From Polytrichum commune (Eukaryota > Streptophyta > Polytrichopsida > Polytrichales > Polytrichaceae): a DNA stretch of 64,000 nucleotides. Shown here piece after piece: positions 24,141 to 36,635 of the stretch. The stretch lies in NCBI GenBank assembly GCA_950295325.1, contig OX485806.1, forward strand, positions 29,018,001 through 29,082,000, written 5' to 3'. The notes below the pieces were generated by a model that was not told the DNA's origin, made no database searches, and was given only the letters and a program-made list of their open reading frames with translations. Within the stretch, counting starts at the first letter, position 1. Every line of letters starts with the position of its first letter. The position numbers and the translations under genes are program-made.

Positions 24141-25478
24141 CATGTGTCAACATTGGCACCTACACCCACTTTTGGAGGTATTGAAACCTTGTCTCTAATG
24201 AAGGATCTTAAAATGTTCCCTTTGACCTTGAACTAAGAGTGGATTACTCGTTCTCTTTATAATAATCGCCCTTGTTACTCTTAACACATGTGGGAGGGTT
24301 TAAAGGGAGGTTGACTCATGACGAGTGTAATCAACGCAATATATGCATACTTCGTAACTAAATCTTTTGCTTTACTTAATCTTTATTTTTTCGTGTTCAC
24401 ATGTTCTCTTTGTCATTTTCAAGTAGAATGAAAAAAGACATTAAATGTTTCATAAAAATAATATATTTGACTCGCTATTGAGATAAGCTATGAAGTTAGT
24501 TTTGCTTCAATCCTTACAAGAGATGTTGGTTTTAGTTATCATATCAAAACTTGAATCCTTATTACTAATACAATCCTTCTTCCATGTAGAAAAATATATA
24601 GCAAAAAGAGAAAAGAGGAAAGAAAGGGCAAGCGTTTCACAACATGAATGACAAAAGTGAAACATTTGTTGGTAGTAGCTTTGCAATTGCAATATATTTG
24701 CACACAAGAAGTCATTTGTAAGAATGTGGCAGTCTTATATGTGTGCACACAACCGCCTTATGTTTCTCGTATCTTGGTGTTGCGGTTGGTAACATACTTT
24801 GGGAGTCATTTTCTTCAAGGCTGCATGCAATCACCCACATGAAAGTTCAAGTTCGCTTAGAGATTGCATTCGAAAGAATTGGACATCTATGTGCTAAAAC
24901 GTCAATAACTATTATTGCCAACAATATTAGAGCAACCTATGTGACGGTTTTAAGTTCAAAGAGGTTTTTCTTTGTTATCAAATAAGATATTCATACGAGC
25001 TCCAAAATTTGTGACGAAAATGACTATGGCCTCGTTTTGGATTTCCTAGTCACCTTGTACTATTCACATGGTTGATATCCTACTAAGAGATGATGTGGGT
25101 GCAAACTAAAATAGACATTCCTGATTCCAACATAACAATATTTTGAACACTTAAATTTGAGTGGTACGTGGTTATGTGTGAACACAAAAGGATGTGTGCT
25201 TAGAAGAGATCAGATTACATGCTCAATACTGTAATTGAAGTGGATGGGGAACCTCTATGACCATTGAATGAACACAAAAATCTTCACAAAAATCTTTCAT
25301 AATAAATAAGATATTCATAAAAACTCCAAAACCTATGAGAAAGTTGGCTATGGCGGCCTCAATGTGACATAAATCTTGTCTTAATTGCATGTTTCATATT
25401 GTAGGAGAAGTGGGCTAGTTGGAAAAAGTAACCATTCAATACCAACCTACCTTATTAGTCCCACTTGCCTTGGGCATA
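24141..25478. other. No gene seen; contains copies of the 7-8 kb dispersed repeat
   Basis: The parts at 24960-25100 and 25155-25460 match the repeat cluster at 7139-8215 (for example GATATTCATACGAGCTCCAAAA and GAGAAGTGGGCTAGTTGGAAAA in part). The remainder is AT-rich without recognisable coding sequence. Confidence 0.5.
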
Positions 25479-26454
25479 CACCCTAACCTTGATAATGTCA
25501 CACCCTCCGTTTCACCAAAAAGTGTGATATAAACAAGGTGTGACATAATTGATAATGTCACATTTTGTGCATAATGTGATATTATCAAAAAATATGTAGA
25601 AAATCAAAATAAAATTATAATGTAAAAAAAGAGAACAAATACGATACTTCAATGTTTTTGAATGTAAAATCTAATTCAAAATTGTGAATAACAACAAGAG
25701 CACATCATAATGTGTCATTGAGATCAGGTAAAGACCCTTCACTAGAGACAAAGAAGCTTCTAATGTCACATTGGTTTGTTGATGTTAAATGTGCAACACC
25801 AATGCTAATGAGTTTGTCATGGGATTTTTTCCATTCCTAACAACTCTAGAGTGTTGAAAATCTGAGAACCTTGGCTAGCTATAAAATTCAAAACATCTTC
25901 AGCATATTTTTGTGCATCACTTAGCTTCACTACTTTAGACTCATCATCACTGCTATCAACAATCAATGGGTCTACTTCCATGGAATCAAGTACATGTTCG
26001 CCATCTTGCACTAATTGCACAAGCTCCTCAATAGAATATTCCACCTCAAAATCATCTGCACCTTCCATGTTTAACATGAACCATCCCATGAACCATGCCC
26101 ACCCATGAACAAGAATATCGCACCCATGCCCACCCAAAACCCATTGGCATGGGTATGGGCACCCAATGTAGGGCTCTACAAAGAAGCTCCTACAAAGAAG
26201 TCACATTGTTTTGCCCAAAGGTAGGTGGAGATGCCGATGTCATCCATATAATTTGTTCTCCATCCGGCATTTTCATCCATATTACTTGTTATTATCACAC
26301 TTACACTCCAAATTTTGGGAAAAAATAGTTACATTATCAAGGGTGATAGTGATAAGAACGAGGGAGTTTTACACTATGAAAATCGGTTTCAAACTTTTAG
26401 GTGACAATATCAAGGTGTTCTATTACCAAGTGTAACATTATCAAGGTTAGGGTG
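25479..26454 (-). mobile_element. Tc1/mariner-superfamily (pogo-like) element, internally deleted
   Basis: The ends are inverted: CACCCTAACCTTGATAATG at 25479 and its reverse complement ending at 26454, matching over 25 bp with one mismatch. TA flanks both sides (25477-25478 and 26455-26456), the duplication of this superfamily. The 976-bp interior holds a minus-strand open frame, 25817-26137 (106 codons). Its acidic middle and SDAQKYAEDVLNFIASQG segment resemble the C-terminal tail of pogo/Tigger transposases. The DDE core is missing, so the copy is non-autonomous. The family call beyond TIR and TA is an inference. Confidence 0.7.
25817..26080 (-). pseudogene. Transposase C-terminal remnant
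   Basis: It reads from about MEGADDFEVEYSIEELVQL to NTLELLGMEKIP then stop. The cluster of acidic residues (VDSSDDESK) and the amphipathic helix after it are like the tails of CENP-B/Tigger transposases in plants. There is no DNA-binding or DDE domain upstream before the element's terminal repeat. It lies wholly inside the TA-flanked element at 25479-26454. Confidence 0.45.
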
Positions 26455-26815
26455 TATATATTTCAATCAAGCCGTTCAAACACTTGAAATTGATTTGCCG
26501 AAGCTTTCACAATCTCCTAAGCGTGCCTTGACTTATACACATTCAAGTCCGAGAAAACACAGTCTCCCTAGCTAAATATAGACACATCCGGAGAGGGAAT
26601 CCCACTTGGAAGTTGGGTCGATTTCCTTTGATTTTTTTTAAAGAGAGGTTTGTCTCAACCTATCCAACTTGAATACGTACCTAGCTACCGCCTGGTCGGT
26701 GGAGTTGACTATCTCATTTTAATTTGTTTTCTCATAGATTGAATTTGGAGATCGGAAGGTGTTGACATTTGTGCTATTAATGCCAGTTGGACCTTCACAT
26801 GGCCTATGGAAATTA

Positions 26816-27220
26816 GGGCCACTTCACACACAAGGCTGAAGGCCCTTGACCATGGCAATGTAAGAGCTCTCATTGGTCGAAAAGGCGGAGACCGTCCAAG
26901 TTCACTTCACATTAGGAGGTGAAGGTCTAAAGGCCCAAAGAAAAGTTCGTGGATGACAAGACAGAAAAACACCACCAAGTAATTATCTTAAATTGATAAA
27001 CTTGGAGACATATTATATTAAACCAAATCCTCCCCTCTTTTTCCGCCAACAAAATATGCTATGGTCCCGCAACATGGTTCATTCTCACTTCACACTATGC
27101 TTGAGGGCCCAAGACTACATAAAAGGGCTTTCCCAACACCCATGGTACGGCTTTTGGATGAGAGTCAAGGGTCCTCACCATTACAAGGTCACGGCTCTTG
27201 GCTCATGTGTGAAGTGGCCC
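26816..27220. mobile_element. Harbinger-like MITE, TTA target duplication
   Basis: The left end GGGCCACTTCACACACAAGG follows TTA (26813-26815). The right end ...GCTCATGTGTGAAGTGGCCC is followed by TTA (27221-27223). The ends are inverted and of the same family as those at 9931, 11081 and 41973. The 405-bp interior is non-coding. Confidence 0.72.
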
Positions 27221-27246
27221 TTAGGGTGAATTCCCTAACATCTTTA

Positions 27247-27979
27247 GGGCCGCTTCACACTATGGCCATCCAAGTCGAGAGCAGTGATGGGGGAGATTTT
27301 TGGGCATAATCGGTTGAGATCCTAGTGTTTGCAAGTCCAACCGGTTGCATGTTGACATCCTTCGGTTTTTCTATATTAATTTGAGGTATATTCCATAAAT
27401 TCCTCTACAGTGATCGGTAATCCTCTTGAAGTCTTGAACTTCAACCGGTTATTTCTCAAACTCAATTGGTTCATCTGTAATTAACTATCGGTTCTTCACG
27501 ATCATTGGTTGAGAGGTTGTGGGATTGAATGGCCAAACTTTGTTGAGAATTCAAATAAATGGGTTGAAAAATAGCCAATAAAATATAGGAATTGGAGCCT
27601 TTGGCCAGGCACAATGTGAAGCTTCCAAAAACCAAGCCCAAAGTTCAAAGGAAGAAGGAGCATCCCATTTCATTTTCTGTCCAAAATAGCCCCTCCAATC
27701 TAACGGCCAAGATCTTGTCTATTTTTCATTTTTATTTTTTTAATGAAAAAAATCGACAGCCTCTCGACCATAGTTTGGGTTTCCATTCTTGTCCAACCCA
27801 AACTTCCTTCAAGAGTCCGTTGCCTTGGTCAAAAAGTCTTGCCATGTAGGTATTTTGGAGAGCTCATTGGACTTTGGCCTCTAGTGTGAAGGGTCAAGAG
27901 GCTGAATTATTGGATTCTTGCAATCTGATTGATGGAAATTGATGGCCTCTCGACCTTCGGCCATAGTGTGAAGCGGCCT
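27247..27979. mobile_element. Second Harbinger-like MITE type, TTA target duplication
   Basis: The left end GGGCCGCTTCACACTATGGCC is inverted at the right as GGCCATAGTGTGAAGCGGCCT. TTA lies outside both ends (27244-27246 and 27980-27982). The end sequence resembles both the 4766 MITE (CACTATGG) and the GGGCCACTTC family, so the two are probably related. A copy of the AACCGGTT repeat sits inside. Confidence 0.68.
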
Positions 27980-29782
27980 TTAGTGTCACCCTCTGTAATG
28001 TCACTCCCTCTCTTATACCCTAGAACCCTAGGGAATGGATGTGCTCTACTAAAATTTCCCTCCTTGTTGTCACATTCCCCTCATGTATATTACATGTTTT
28101 GACATTAAATGAATCCACCAAAGAATTCAAAGCACACGCTCCCATGCATCATGTTTTCATCATTATCATTATTGGGATGTTGAAGTTACGTTATTCCGTA
28201 ATGTCATATGCTACATCAATTCTTTATTATCATGCATCCACGTTAACACTACGTAGTGTTAACGTGCTTCTTGATAAGGAAGAGTCTTCTAATTTGTATC
28301 TTCTATTCTTAATGTCGCAATGCTTGCCGTTGAGTTTTGCATTGATTCTTGAAATGGTTGATTGAGTTTAGATGTAATGACTCATCTAGACTCAATCAAC
28401 AAGGCTGTCTGATTGATGAGTACACTCCTCATGCCGCCGGAGTAGGCAGTTTCAAAAGATTTGACGCTGTTGTAGGTCGCTCTAGACATTCTTCTTATTC
28501 TTGCGCGTCCATCAGTGGTCATATTATGCGCATTTTTTTCTGGTTTCTTTCAAGGACAATTGATCTGTGAGGAGGTTTCGATTTCTGCTTTTTGAAGTGT
28601 TCGTGTGATCCCGTTGCAGTGTCGTACGTCGCATAAGACTGCGGATACTAAAATACGTTTGAAGTGAAAGAGTAAATTCTACGAACTTCCTCGCTCAAGC
28701 CAAAAGAGTACTCTGCCGAAACTACTGTAGCTTCGTGCTGATCAAGTTCTTGCCGCGGGAAAGGAGAAGCTAAATCGACAGGCTCTCTCAGAACTCTCTT
28801 GCGGCCGGAGTCGGCAGTCGGGAAATATTGTCGCCGTTGTAGGTTGCTCTTAACATTCTTTCTTTTCTTGCGCCGCCATTACTTATGTACTGCTCATTTT
28901 GAATCTGGTTTCTGAGAATGCTTTTAAGATCGAATAGCGAAGGACATAAATATCGGTGGCGCTGCAAATCGAGCAGGAATTACTCGGGCACATTCGAAAA
29001 GAGCCCTGGCATCAGGGAGACTCGCCGAATACTAGGTATGTCCAAATCATTTTGTATGCTTACCGTTTTACAATCAAGTGTGTTCTCTTAAAATTTTCGA
29101 TCGTTAAGCAGAAACATCAATATCAATTGAACTCCAATTTCCTTCTGCATTGAATCAACAAATCGTATTATAAGCATGCTTACCATGGAGCCCGTATGTT
29201 TGCAAGTATGTGAAAATTTACTTGCAAACATATTATCGAAGGAGGGTTTATAAACTCTGTGAGGGTGCATTTGAATATTGTGTAAACGCAGATCATCATT
29301 GCAGCTGCGTCTACCATGCGACTCCATTCCAAAGGAGATTGGAATGATCTTCAATCTTGATAAGCTGTGAGTGTCCTTCATCTTCCCTCTCTGCCCATAT
29401 AAATAGGCCAATGAAATCACCAGGTGTCATTTTGTCATTCTATGGCAATTCATCCACCATGACCTCCTTCAGAAATGATATTGTAGTGTTCCAGTCATTG
29501 ATTATGTCATCAGGCGTACTATCAATGAAGGAGGACTCACTTCACTCTGAATGTAAAGTAAACCTTGTTTACGGCTATTTCAGTGTGCTTCTGCTTTGAC
29601 CCATGTCACTCGATTGTTGTCATCCAAATTTTAGTATTGACCTATGAATCGGGAAGGTGAATAGGGTTAGCATATTTGAACCTCTACATATCAGTGTCTA
29701 TGACAATAAGGTGAGTGATGAAGCATTTACTTGTTGCATTGAACGTGGTTTGCTAAAGAACTGAGATCGTTGTCCTGTGCAG
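27980..29782. other. No complete gene; dispersed repeat and a short local duplication
   Basis: 28000-28260 matches 6181-6500. The blocks GCCGGAGT-GGCAG, CGCTGTTGTAGGTCGCTCT and TTCTTGCGC occur at 28435-28510 and again at 28803-28890, a diverged duplication offset by about 365 bp. The area could be leader sequence of the LRR fragment downstream, but no coding exon was recognised. Confidence 0.4.
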
Positions 29783-29854
29783 AGATTTGTCCTACAACAA
29801 CTTGACTGGCTCTATTCCGCACTCCATCGGCAGCCTTGAGCACCTGCTGACTCT
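29783..29854 (+). pseudogene. Orphan LRR exon of an ERECTA-like receptor kinase
   Basis: A 72-nt exon between a CAG acceptor and a GTAAGC donor, phase 2 at both ends, encodes one leucine-rich repeat: DLSYNNLTGSIPHSIG followed by SLEHLLTL. It aligns with an ectodomain LRR near the C-terminal end of the ERECTA LRR array (DLSxNNxxGSIP ... LEHLL). ERECTA-family genes are built of 72-nt single-LRR exons. No neighbouring upstream LRR exon, transmembrane or kinase exon was found, so this looks like a gene fragment. Confidence 0.72.
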
Positions 29855-30738
29855 GTAAGCTATGAATTCCCATGCATTCTGCACCAGAAAAAAAAGAAAT
29901 TATAGAGACTTCTGTCGACGCTTGTGAGCGCACTGCAAATAGGTGCTTATGAAGATCATAGATGTTTGAAACAATCTGGCTAATCTGACTCAAATATTCT
30001 AGTTTTCATATTCTAGCTGTTAACATAATAACATACCCATTTGACCTCTTATTCAAAGAAGTGAAACCCCTGAATTATGATAAATGCACAATTAGGTCCA
30101 AATCTTGATTAGTATTAGCACACCCTTGCGCACTATTTAGCAAGCTGATGATTTCTCTTTCATCATTAGACATTTCTCATGCTGGAGTGGTCATAGTTGC
30201 AATAGAAAGAGTGCGGGGGGAAGGGTATTGAAGTATTGAGTGTTCTCTTCCCTTAGATAGAGTGTACAATATTTGGAGTAGAAGTCAATCTGTAAACTGA
30301 CTGTTTCTTGGGGTAATGTGTGGAGCTTTGTTTTTTAGGAGGTGGTCTCTCGCAAAGTTATAGAAGATGATGTAGATAGGCAATTAGTCGAGCAAGAAGA
30401 AGCAGCAAGTTGGAGGTTTTTGTGGTTCTCAAGGACTTTGAATGTCTGTTGTAGTGGATCAGAATCGACAAGCACACTCAGTAAGCCCATGATCAAACCT
30501 TTTTCCCAGCTGATTGAATATACTTGTCCTTCTGTGGATGTGCTTGGGAATGTGTAATGCAAGCTTGCAAAGTCACCTTTGCTTCGGGTTGATGTGTTCA
30601 GCATATTTTTGTGTATATCCAGCTGAATCATAGTTGCAATAGAAAGAGTGCGGGGAGAAGAAAAAAAAGAAATTGTATATATCGAATATCATTCATTAGT
30701 GCCTCTGGTTCTAACATTGGAACTTGGGTTATTACCAG
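29855..30738. other. Intervening sequence between the two LRR exons
   Basis: The ERECTA repeat normally found between the two preserved exons is not visible on the + strand here. Frames at 30335-30631 (both strands) show no LRR pattern. The absence supports a broken gene. Confidence 0.45.
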
Positions 30739-30810
30739 GGATCTGTCGCACAACACAATTGGTGGAGGGATACCTCCTGAGCTAGGCGAGCTCGTAGAAC
30801 TGAACTCCTT
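30739..30810 (+). pseudogene. Second orphan ERECTA-like LRR exon
   Basis: A 72-nt, phase-2 exon with a CAG acceptor and GTAAGC donor encodes DLSHNTIGGGIPPELG followed by ELVELNSL. It matches the ERECTA repeat DVSxNxxxGxIPxELGxLxxxxSL, normally two repeats after the one encoded at 29783. The L1 LINE is inserted in the intron 50 bp downstream. No continuing LRR or kinase exon appears beyond the LINE. Confidence 0.72.
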
Positions 30811-31075
30811 GTAAGCCTTTTTCCATTTGGATGGACCCTCTGGCTTAAATTTTCATTTTTAGTAGTTAGCCACAATTTTAATTTTTTTGAGACAGAAGGC
30901 CAAACGGCCAACGCCAAAATGGATACCACAAAAGAAAAAACACGCGCCCTCACAGAGGGGAGGCGGGCCCCTCGGGCGCGTGAACACCGCCACGTAAAAG
31001 AGAACTAACCGACCCCAACCAAGGACAACCCCCTACCCACCAAGACCCCAGGGACCCAAACGAAGGGTCGCCTCC

Positions 31076-34000
31076 CTACCTACGCTGTCTCTTCCAATTC
31101 CAGTTCATGTGTAAATCCTGTCGTTGACAAAGAACTCCCCGCGCGCCCCACGTCTTGTCAAAGCCGCGCACCAAGGCCTCTTTGGAGAAGCTGCTAATCT
31201 TAATGTGTTCCAACACCCTCTTCCAAGCCATCTTAGCATAGATGATCAAAGCATCCCAAGTTCGTTGCTTAACCTTAGATTCATGCCATTGTGTCTGGTT
31301 AAACACTTTGTCATTCCGTTCAATCCAAATGGTCCAAAGGGTAATGCCCCTAAGAAGGTGCCAGATTTTAACCACTTTCCCGTATCTTTTGGGAATTCTT
31401 TCCCCGAACACCACTTGCTTCCAGTTGAAGCAATCATAATTACCGGACCTAACCCCACACATTTCGTGCATGATGTAAGTTGCCCATCTCCATGCCCGTC
31501 TAGCTTGGATGCAGTCCTAGAATTTATGCTTAACCGATTCACTAGTGTTAGGTAAGCAAAACACACATTGATTGGAGATAGAAACAGGAGCAATGCGTGC
31601 CCTCCACTCATTAACTGCCACCGCCTTATGCCAAATTGACCAAATGAATGCGGCTTCCTTACCCGAGCGCATTGGATCCCATACTTGTGACCAGTAAAAC
31701 TTGTAGTTCCCTGGGAGATAACCTTGCCATTTATCCGCCGCCCGCGTGGTGCCCGGGTTCCTACTAAGGATGTTGTCACGGCCATCCTTAGTAGTATAGT
31801 CAAGGAAGTGGCTCCCATCGATCCATCTCCACCTATCCGGGTCTCACCCAAGGGTGGCAAGTTTGCCGTAGAAGAAGATAACTTCCTCCCTTTTCCCTTC
31901 TCTCTTAGGCCCCCTGTTCGTGTGAATAATCTTAACTTTGTGAAAGAAACCTTCAAGTTCTCCCTGGGGGTTTTCCCATTCTCTAAGGCATCTCGAGTGC
32001 GTGCCAACCTTAAAGCATTGCACCGGTAGAGGTAGGGTTAAAGTTTTCCGTTGAAAGCACTCGGGGGAGAATTTCTCACCGCATCTGATCACAATGGCCG
32101 GGTCCTCTTCCATGTCAACATAAAAGCCTATCCATTGTCCAGGGTACGTGGTGTCTTCTTCGGAATCCAAGAGGTGGCACCAATATTGGGAGATTTCACC
32201 TATCACCTCCTCCCAATCGGCTTGTTTCAAATATGTGAGATTAAATTTACCTTGGGCTCTCTCCCATGTGAGGAATTCTTGCTACGTGCTATCTCACACA
32301 TCTTCTACGCATCTAATTCCTTTGCGATAGAGGTGAATGCCTTTAAAGTAGTCGATACCTTTATTCAAGAGGTCGACCCCCTCCGACCACCAAATATTGG
32401 AATGTAGAAGTTCCATTTTAGTGCGAGGGGGAAGTTGGTAAGTCCCATTAACCATGACCTTCCATGCCTTGCTAATGTGCCCCCATATCTTAGATCCCGG
32501 AAATCTTTGATGTTGTTGGATGGTAAACCACTCCATACTTACCCCCCACCTTCGACCCCTTTGCGGATTAAATCTTGCCATTCTATATCTAAGCATGAGC
32601 TAGAGATTGGAGTCCCCGGGTTCAATTGCTTTAACTATCCATTTGTAAAACAGATTGATTTTAGCCATCTCCGGGTCCACCAGTCCTAATCCTCCGTGCT
32701 TATTTTTCAAGCAGCATTCACTCCAACTGACTCTCGTCCGTGTGAGTTGTTCCTTACCTGACCAAAGGTAGTTGCGAATGGCTCCCCTTATCTTAGTTAA
32801 GATTTTGTTAGAACCCCCCCACACTGTGATAAAAAACCATAGTGTGGACAAAAACACATGATTACATATGACTATTCTACCTCCCAGGGATAATTTCATA
32901 ATGCTCCAGTAATCTAGTTTTTTTGAGATTTTCTTATAAAGAAAATCATCTACATCCGGGGTGTTGAGGTTGAGACCGAATTGCGTGCCCAAAAGTTTGG
33001 ATAAATCTCCTTCCTCAGCCCATTTCCAGTTGTACCCTGCAAGCCATTCTGGTTTATGCGTATATTTGTCAAACCACGTGGCGTAGGATTTCTCCCAGTT
33101 AATCTCCATTCCCGAAGCCTCATTGAACGTCTTGAGAAGTCTAACCAACTCGTCTACATCCCTCTTTTCTCCTTTAACCATAAATGATGAATCATCCGCG
33201 TACTGAGAAATATACTGTTGTTTCTTTCCCCCCGGTAAAACCACCCCTTTTAGTCTACCTGTAACCACTGCCTTTTTAATGATGTGGGTTAGGACCTCTC
33301 CAACTATCAGAAAAATGTATGGGGCTAGGGGGCAACCTTGCCTAACTCCCCTCTCCACTTTGAAGCTGCGTCCAAGGCTACCATTGATGTTTACTGCCGT
33401 AGTCACGTTCCCAAAGAGAAGTTTTACCCATCTAATATACTGTTCATGGATACCCATCTTATGCATAGCGTGAAATAAGAATCTCCATGAGACCTTGTCG
33501 TACGTTTTGGAGAATTCTAGTTTTAGAAATACTGTAGGTTGCCTAGATGTTTTCGCCCAATATAGAGTTTCATGTGTTAACATAATGTTGTCTAGAATAA
33601 ACCTTAGTGGTAGAAACGCAGTTTGCTCCGGGCTAATCACATCTCTCAGCATAGGTTGAAGTCTAAGCTGGAGGATTTTGGCGAAGATTTTATAAATTAC
33701 CGTGAGCAAGGTTATTGGCCGCCAGTAATTTAAGTCCTTGGAGTCACATTCTTTGGGTATTAGGCTAATTAGTCATTTCGTAACCCCTTTATGCAGAACC
33801 CCTTCCTCAATACTCCTTAGTAACATCTGGTGAAAGTCTTGGCCTATGGTTGACCATAACCGTTGAAAGAATTTTGTGGGGATTCCGTCATGTCCTGGTG
33901 CTTTCCCTTTGGCCATGTCCCTTACTACTGCTCCTAATTCTCTTTCCGTAATTTCCTTCGTAAGTGATGTGTTCATCTCCTTCGTGAATGTGGCTTGATA

Positions 34001-35370
34001 GCCTTAAAATACTTCCCTAATTGCCCTTTCTGATACCTCTTTATGTACATATAGGTGTTTATAGAAGTCATAGCATATAGTGTCCAAGTCTTCTTTCCTA
34101 GTGAAGCATCGACTGTGCTTATCCCTTAACTCTGGTAAAATTGTTTGAGAGTGTTTTTGTCGCACTGATTTAAAAAACTCCGCGGAACATTTGTCCCCTA
34201 CATGTTGCCAATTACTCTAGCTCTTATGGTAGCCCCTCTTGCCTTTCGCGCCTCAATCTCCTCTAGGATGTTATTAAGTCGGCTCACCTCCCTTTGTTTA
34301 TCCGTGTTGTATATGTCCTCATGTTACTTGGCTATGGCTATTTCTAAGTTGGCCCTCGCGTCAAGTTCATCTTTTCTAAATTCTTTAGCCTTGAGCTTGC
34401 TTAGTTGCCTATATTGCCTAGTAACATTCCGTAATTTGTGAAAGAATGAGCTTTCTCCGAGAAGGTTAGACCATCTATCTTTAAGGGTTGCAATTGTCTC
34501 TCCTTTAAGATGTGAGATATTCCATTTGAAGGTGGACTTCCTAGTTCCTTCCTCACCCATGTATATCTCCAATTGCACGGGGGAGTGGTCCGACCCCACC
34601 GAATATCCATGAATGAAGTAGGATGTGTGCTTCATACCTATCCTACTAAATGTTGGTATATAGAACCTATCAAGGCATGCAAATCGTCGGGCGCGGCCTT
34701 TTTGTCCATTATGCCATGAGAATTTGGGTCCACCTTGATGAATGAATGTATCTTGTACTTGGAAAGCATTTAACAAATCATTCCATGTGAGTTTCTCTAG
34801 GTCACTAATTGCCTTCCCACAGTCATTAGACTTATCTTGTATCATTTCCGTCATATTGAAATCTCCACCTATTATCCATTTACAATCCTTAGGTAAGGAG
34901 TCAACCATAATATGCCAAAGATGCCGTCTCTCCGTTGGGATATTGGGAGCATACACACATGCGAGTCCTAGATTCCCTCCTTCAATCCCTTCGAGTTTAA
35001 TCCATACAACCCTGTTGTCATACAATGCTCCATGTGCCGTTACCAATTTCGCATACTTGTGTGCTAGGATTATGCCTACTCCCCCTTTCCCTGCAGCATT
35101 GGGGTTAAGCCAACTCCTTTCCCCTGGTACTGCTTCTAAAATCCAACTTGCACCTCCGGGCATGAGTCTAGATCCTAGGTTTTCCAATGTCCTGCCTCTT
35201 AGTTTGTGTTCTTGTATCATAACTACATCTATCTTAGGTGTTAAGAAGTTGAGAAAACACCTTTCCTTGGTAATACTTTCCGGGTCATTTAACCCCCGGA
35301 TGTTATGTGTGATGATGTTCCACTTCATCTTCATTTCTTTTGATGTCACCCAACCTACCCTACTTCCCAA
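31076..35370 (-). pseudogene. L1 LINE ORF2: APE endonuclease, reverse transcriptase, zf-RVT tail (broken)
   Basis: The APE endonuclease spans 35370-34324, with NIIxHNIRGLN, MIQEHKL, GGDFNM and GSDHSPV motifs. Stops interrupt at about 34324 and 33773. The RT begins at 33976 (KGKAPGHDGIPTKFF) and continues at 33709-32600 with the motif GVRQGCPLAP and an intact YADD box at residues 170-173 of that frame. Motif A reads FLKLEFSKTYDKVSW; the catalytic Asp of the usual KLDF is replaced by Glu. The C-terminal region, 32596-31076 (IWHLLRGITLWTIWIERND), is the typical plant LINE tail, split over several frames. The multiple lesions make it a pseudogene. Confidence 0.9.
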
Positions 35371-36481
35371 GTGGGGATTTATTTCTTGATTCCCACACTC
35401 TACCTTGGCGTGGAGTTAGCTCATGTTTTCCTAAAGCCATAAGACTAGTTGCAGTATTACGAATAGGTGTGTTGGTCCCGGGTGCCATATGTCTGTGTTT
35501 TGACTCGCTGCCTACCTCTGCTCTATTAGCCCCTTGTGAGGGGGTGGGACTATCTAGTCCTATGCTTGCTAGTATTGTCTTATACACCTTGCTATTGCCA
35601 TTTAATTGGTTTAGTTGAGTCTCAGGAATTACCTCCGTAGGCGTTGGGTCAGCTATATGGGGTATCGTGCCTATAAGTCTGCACTCTTCGATATCCATCA
35701 CTACATGAATTTGCTCCTCATTGTATTCGTAAATTCGCCGAACCTTTCCGCCCCTTACAATCTTCTCTCCTTGAATAATCCCTTGGCCCTGGGGAGAATT
35801 ACTCCTACCTGGGTAGTCCCGGGTCTCCCTTCCTCCTCCGGGCCGTTGACCTTGTTGGCCCCCGCCCCGAGGCTGGGGCGGTTGCCTGGCTGACGTGCCA
35901 GCTCCTCCCCCTTCATTTGCTGGCGCCGGGCCCCAACTAGTTCCCTCAGTGTCCGTTGTGCCCCAGCCCTCTCTTTCCCGCCCTTTTGGCGACTTCCACT
36001 CTGCCTCCTTGTCCCACTGAGCCCCATTCTTCACCCGCTCTTCTTCATTAGAGGGCCGCGGGCTTCTGATTTCTCCCTCTTCGCTTTCACTCGCAGAGTT
36101 TTCCTTCTCCTCATCTGTATCTATTGCTGCAAGGCTTCGTTTTTGTCCAGTTTTCTTTGTGGGGGACCAATGCATAGTGGTCTCCAAAACTGAGAGGTCT
36201 TCTTCCCCACTGATTCCTTTGCTTGTACCATGCGTCCTTTGCTCTGAAGCTCGCGGATTCCTCTGTGTTTCCGTATTGACTGTAATCAGGTTGGGTAGTA
36301 TTCCTCCTCCTCTAACTTCTTCACCTTCTTGTCTCTCCCCCAGGGGGTTTGCTCCTTCCCCGTAGGTCTCCTTCATCCCGAACTTCTTCTGTATGTCTTT
36401 GCGGCTAGTTTCCTCCTGTTGAGGCTCCCCTGTTGTCTCGCGGTTTGCCTTGCTGCCTCCTTCTTCCTCCTCTACTGTCAC
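35360..36481 (-). pseudogene. Frame-shifted continuation of LINE ORF1 (acidic, Gly/Glu-rich)
   Basis: A 373-codon open frame, rich in Glu, Gly, Ser and Arg, lies between the zinc-knuckle ORF and the endonuclease. It has no recognisable domain. Its frame differs from the upstream ORF, and it overlaps the first codons of ORF2 by about 10 bp. It is best read as the C-terminal tail of ORF1 separated by an indel near 36480-36640. Confidence 0.55.
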
Positions 36482-36635
36482 GGGCGACCTCTCTGGGATC
36501 GCCCCTTCATCTCCTTGTACTGTCTGCTATGAAGGGGGCATGATCATCTCCGGTTCTCCATTTTGTCGGCCTTCACTCGTCTTCTCTCTGTTGTCATCAA
36601 TTTACTCCTCAGCTGGTTGGGAGCCAGCTACTTTC

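Noticed and set aside
30335-30631. Frames on both strands between the LRR exons as the missing LRR exon
   Set aside because: No LxxLxLxxNxL pattern and no 72-nt splice-bounded segment.
31724-32029. Plus-strand frames across the L1 LINE
   Set aside because: Antisense shadows of ORF2.
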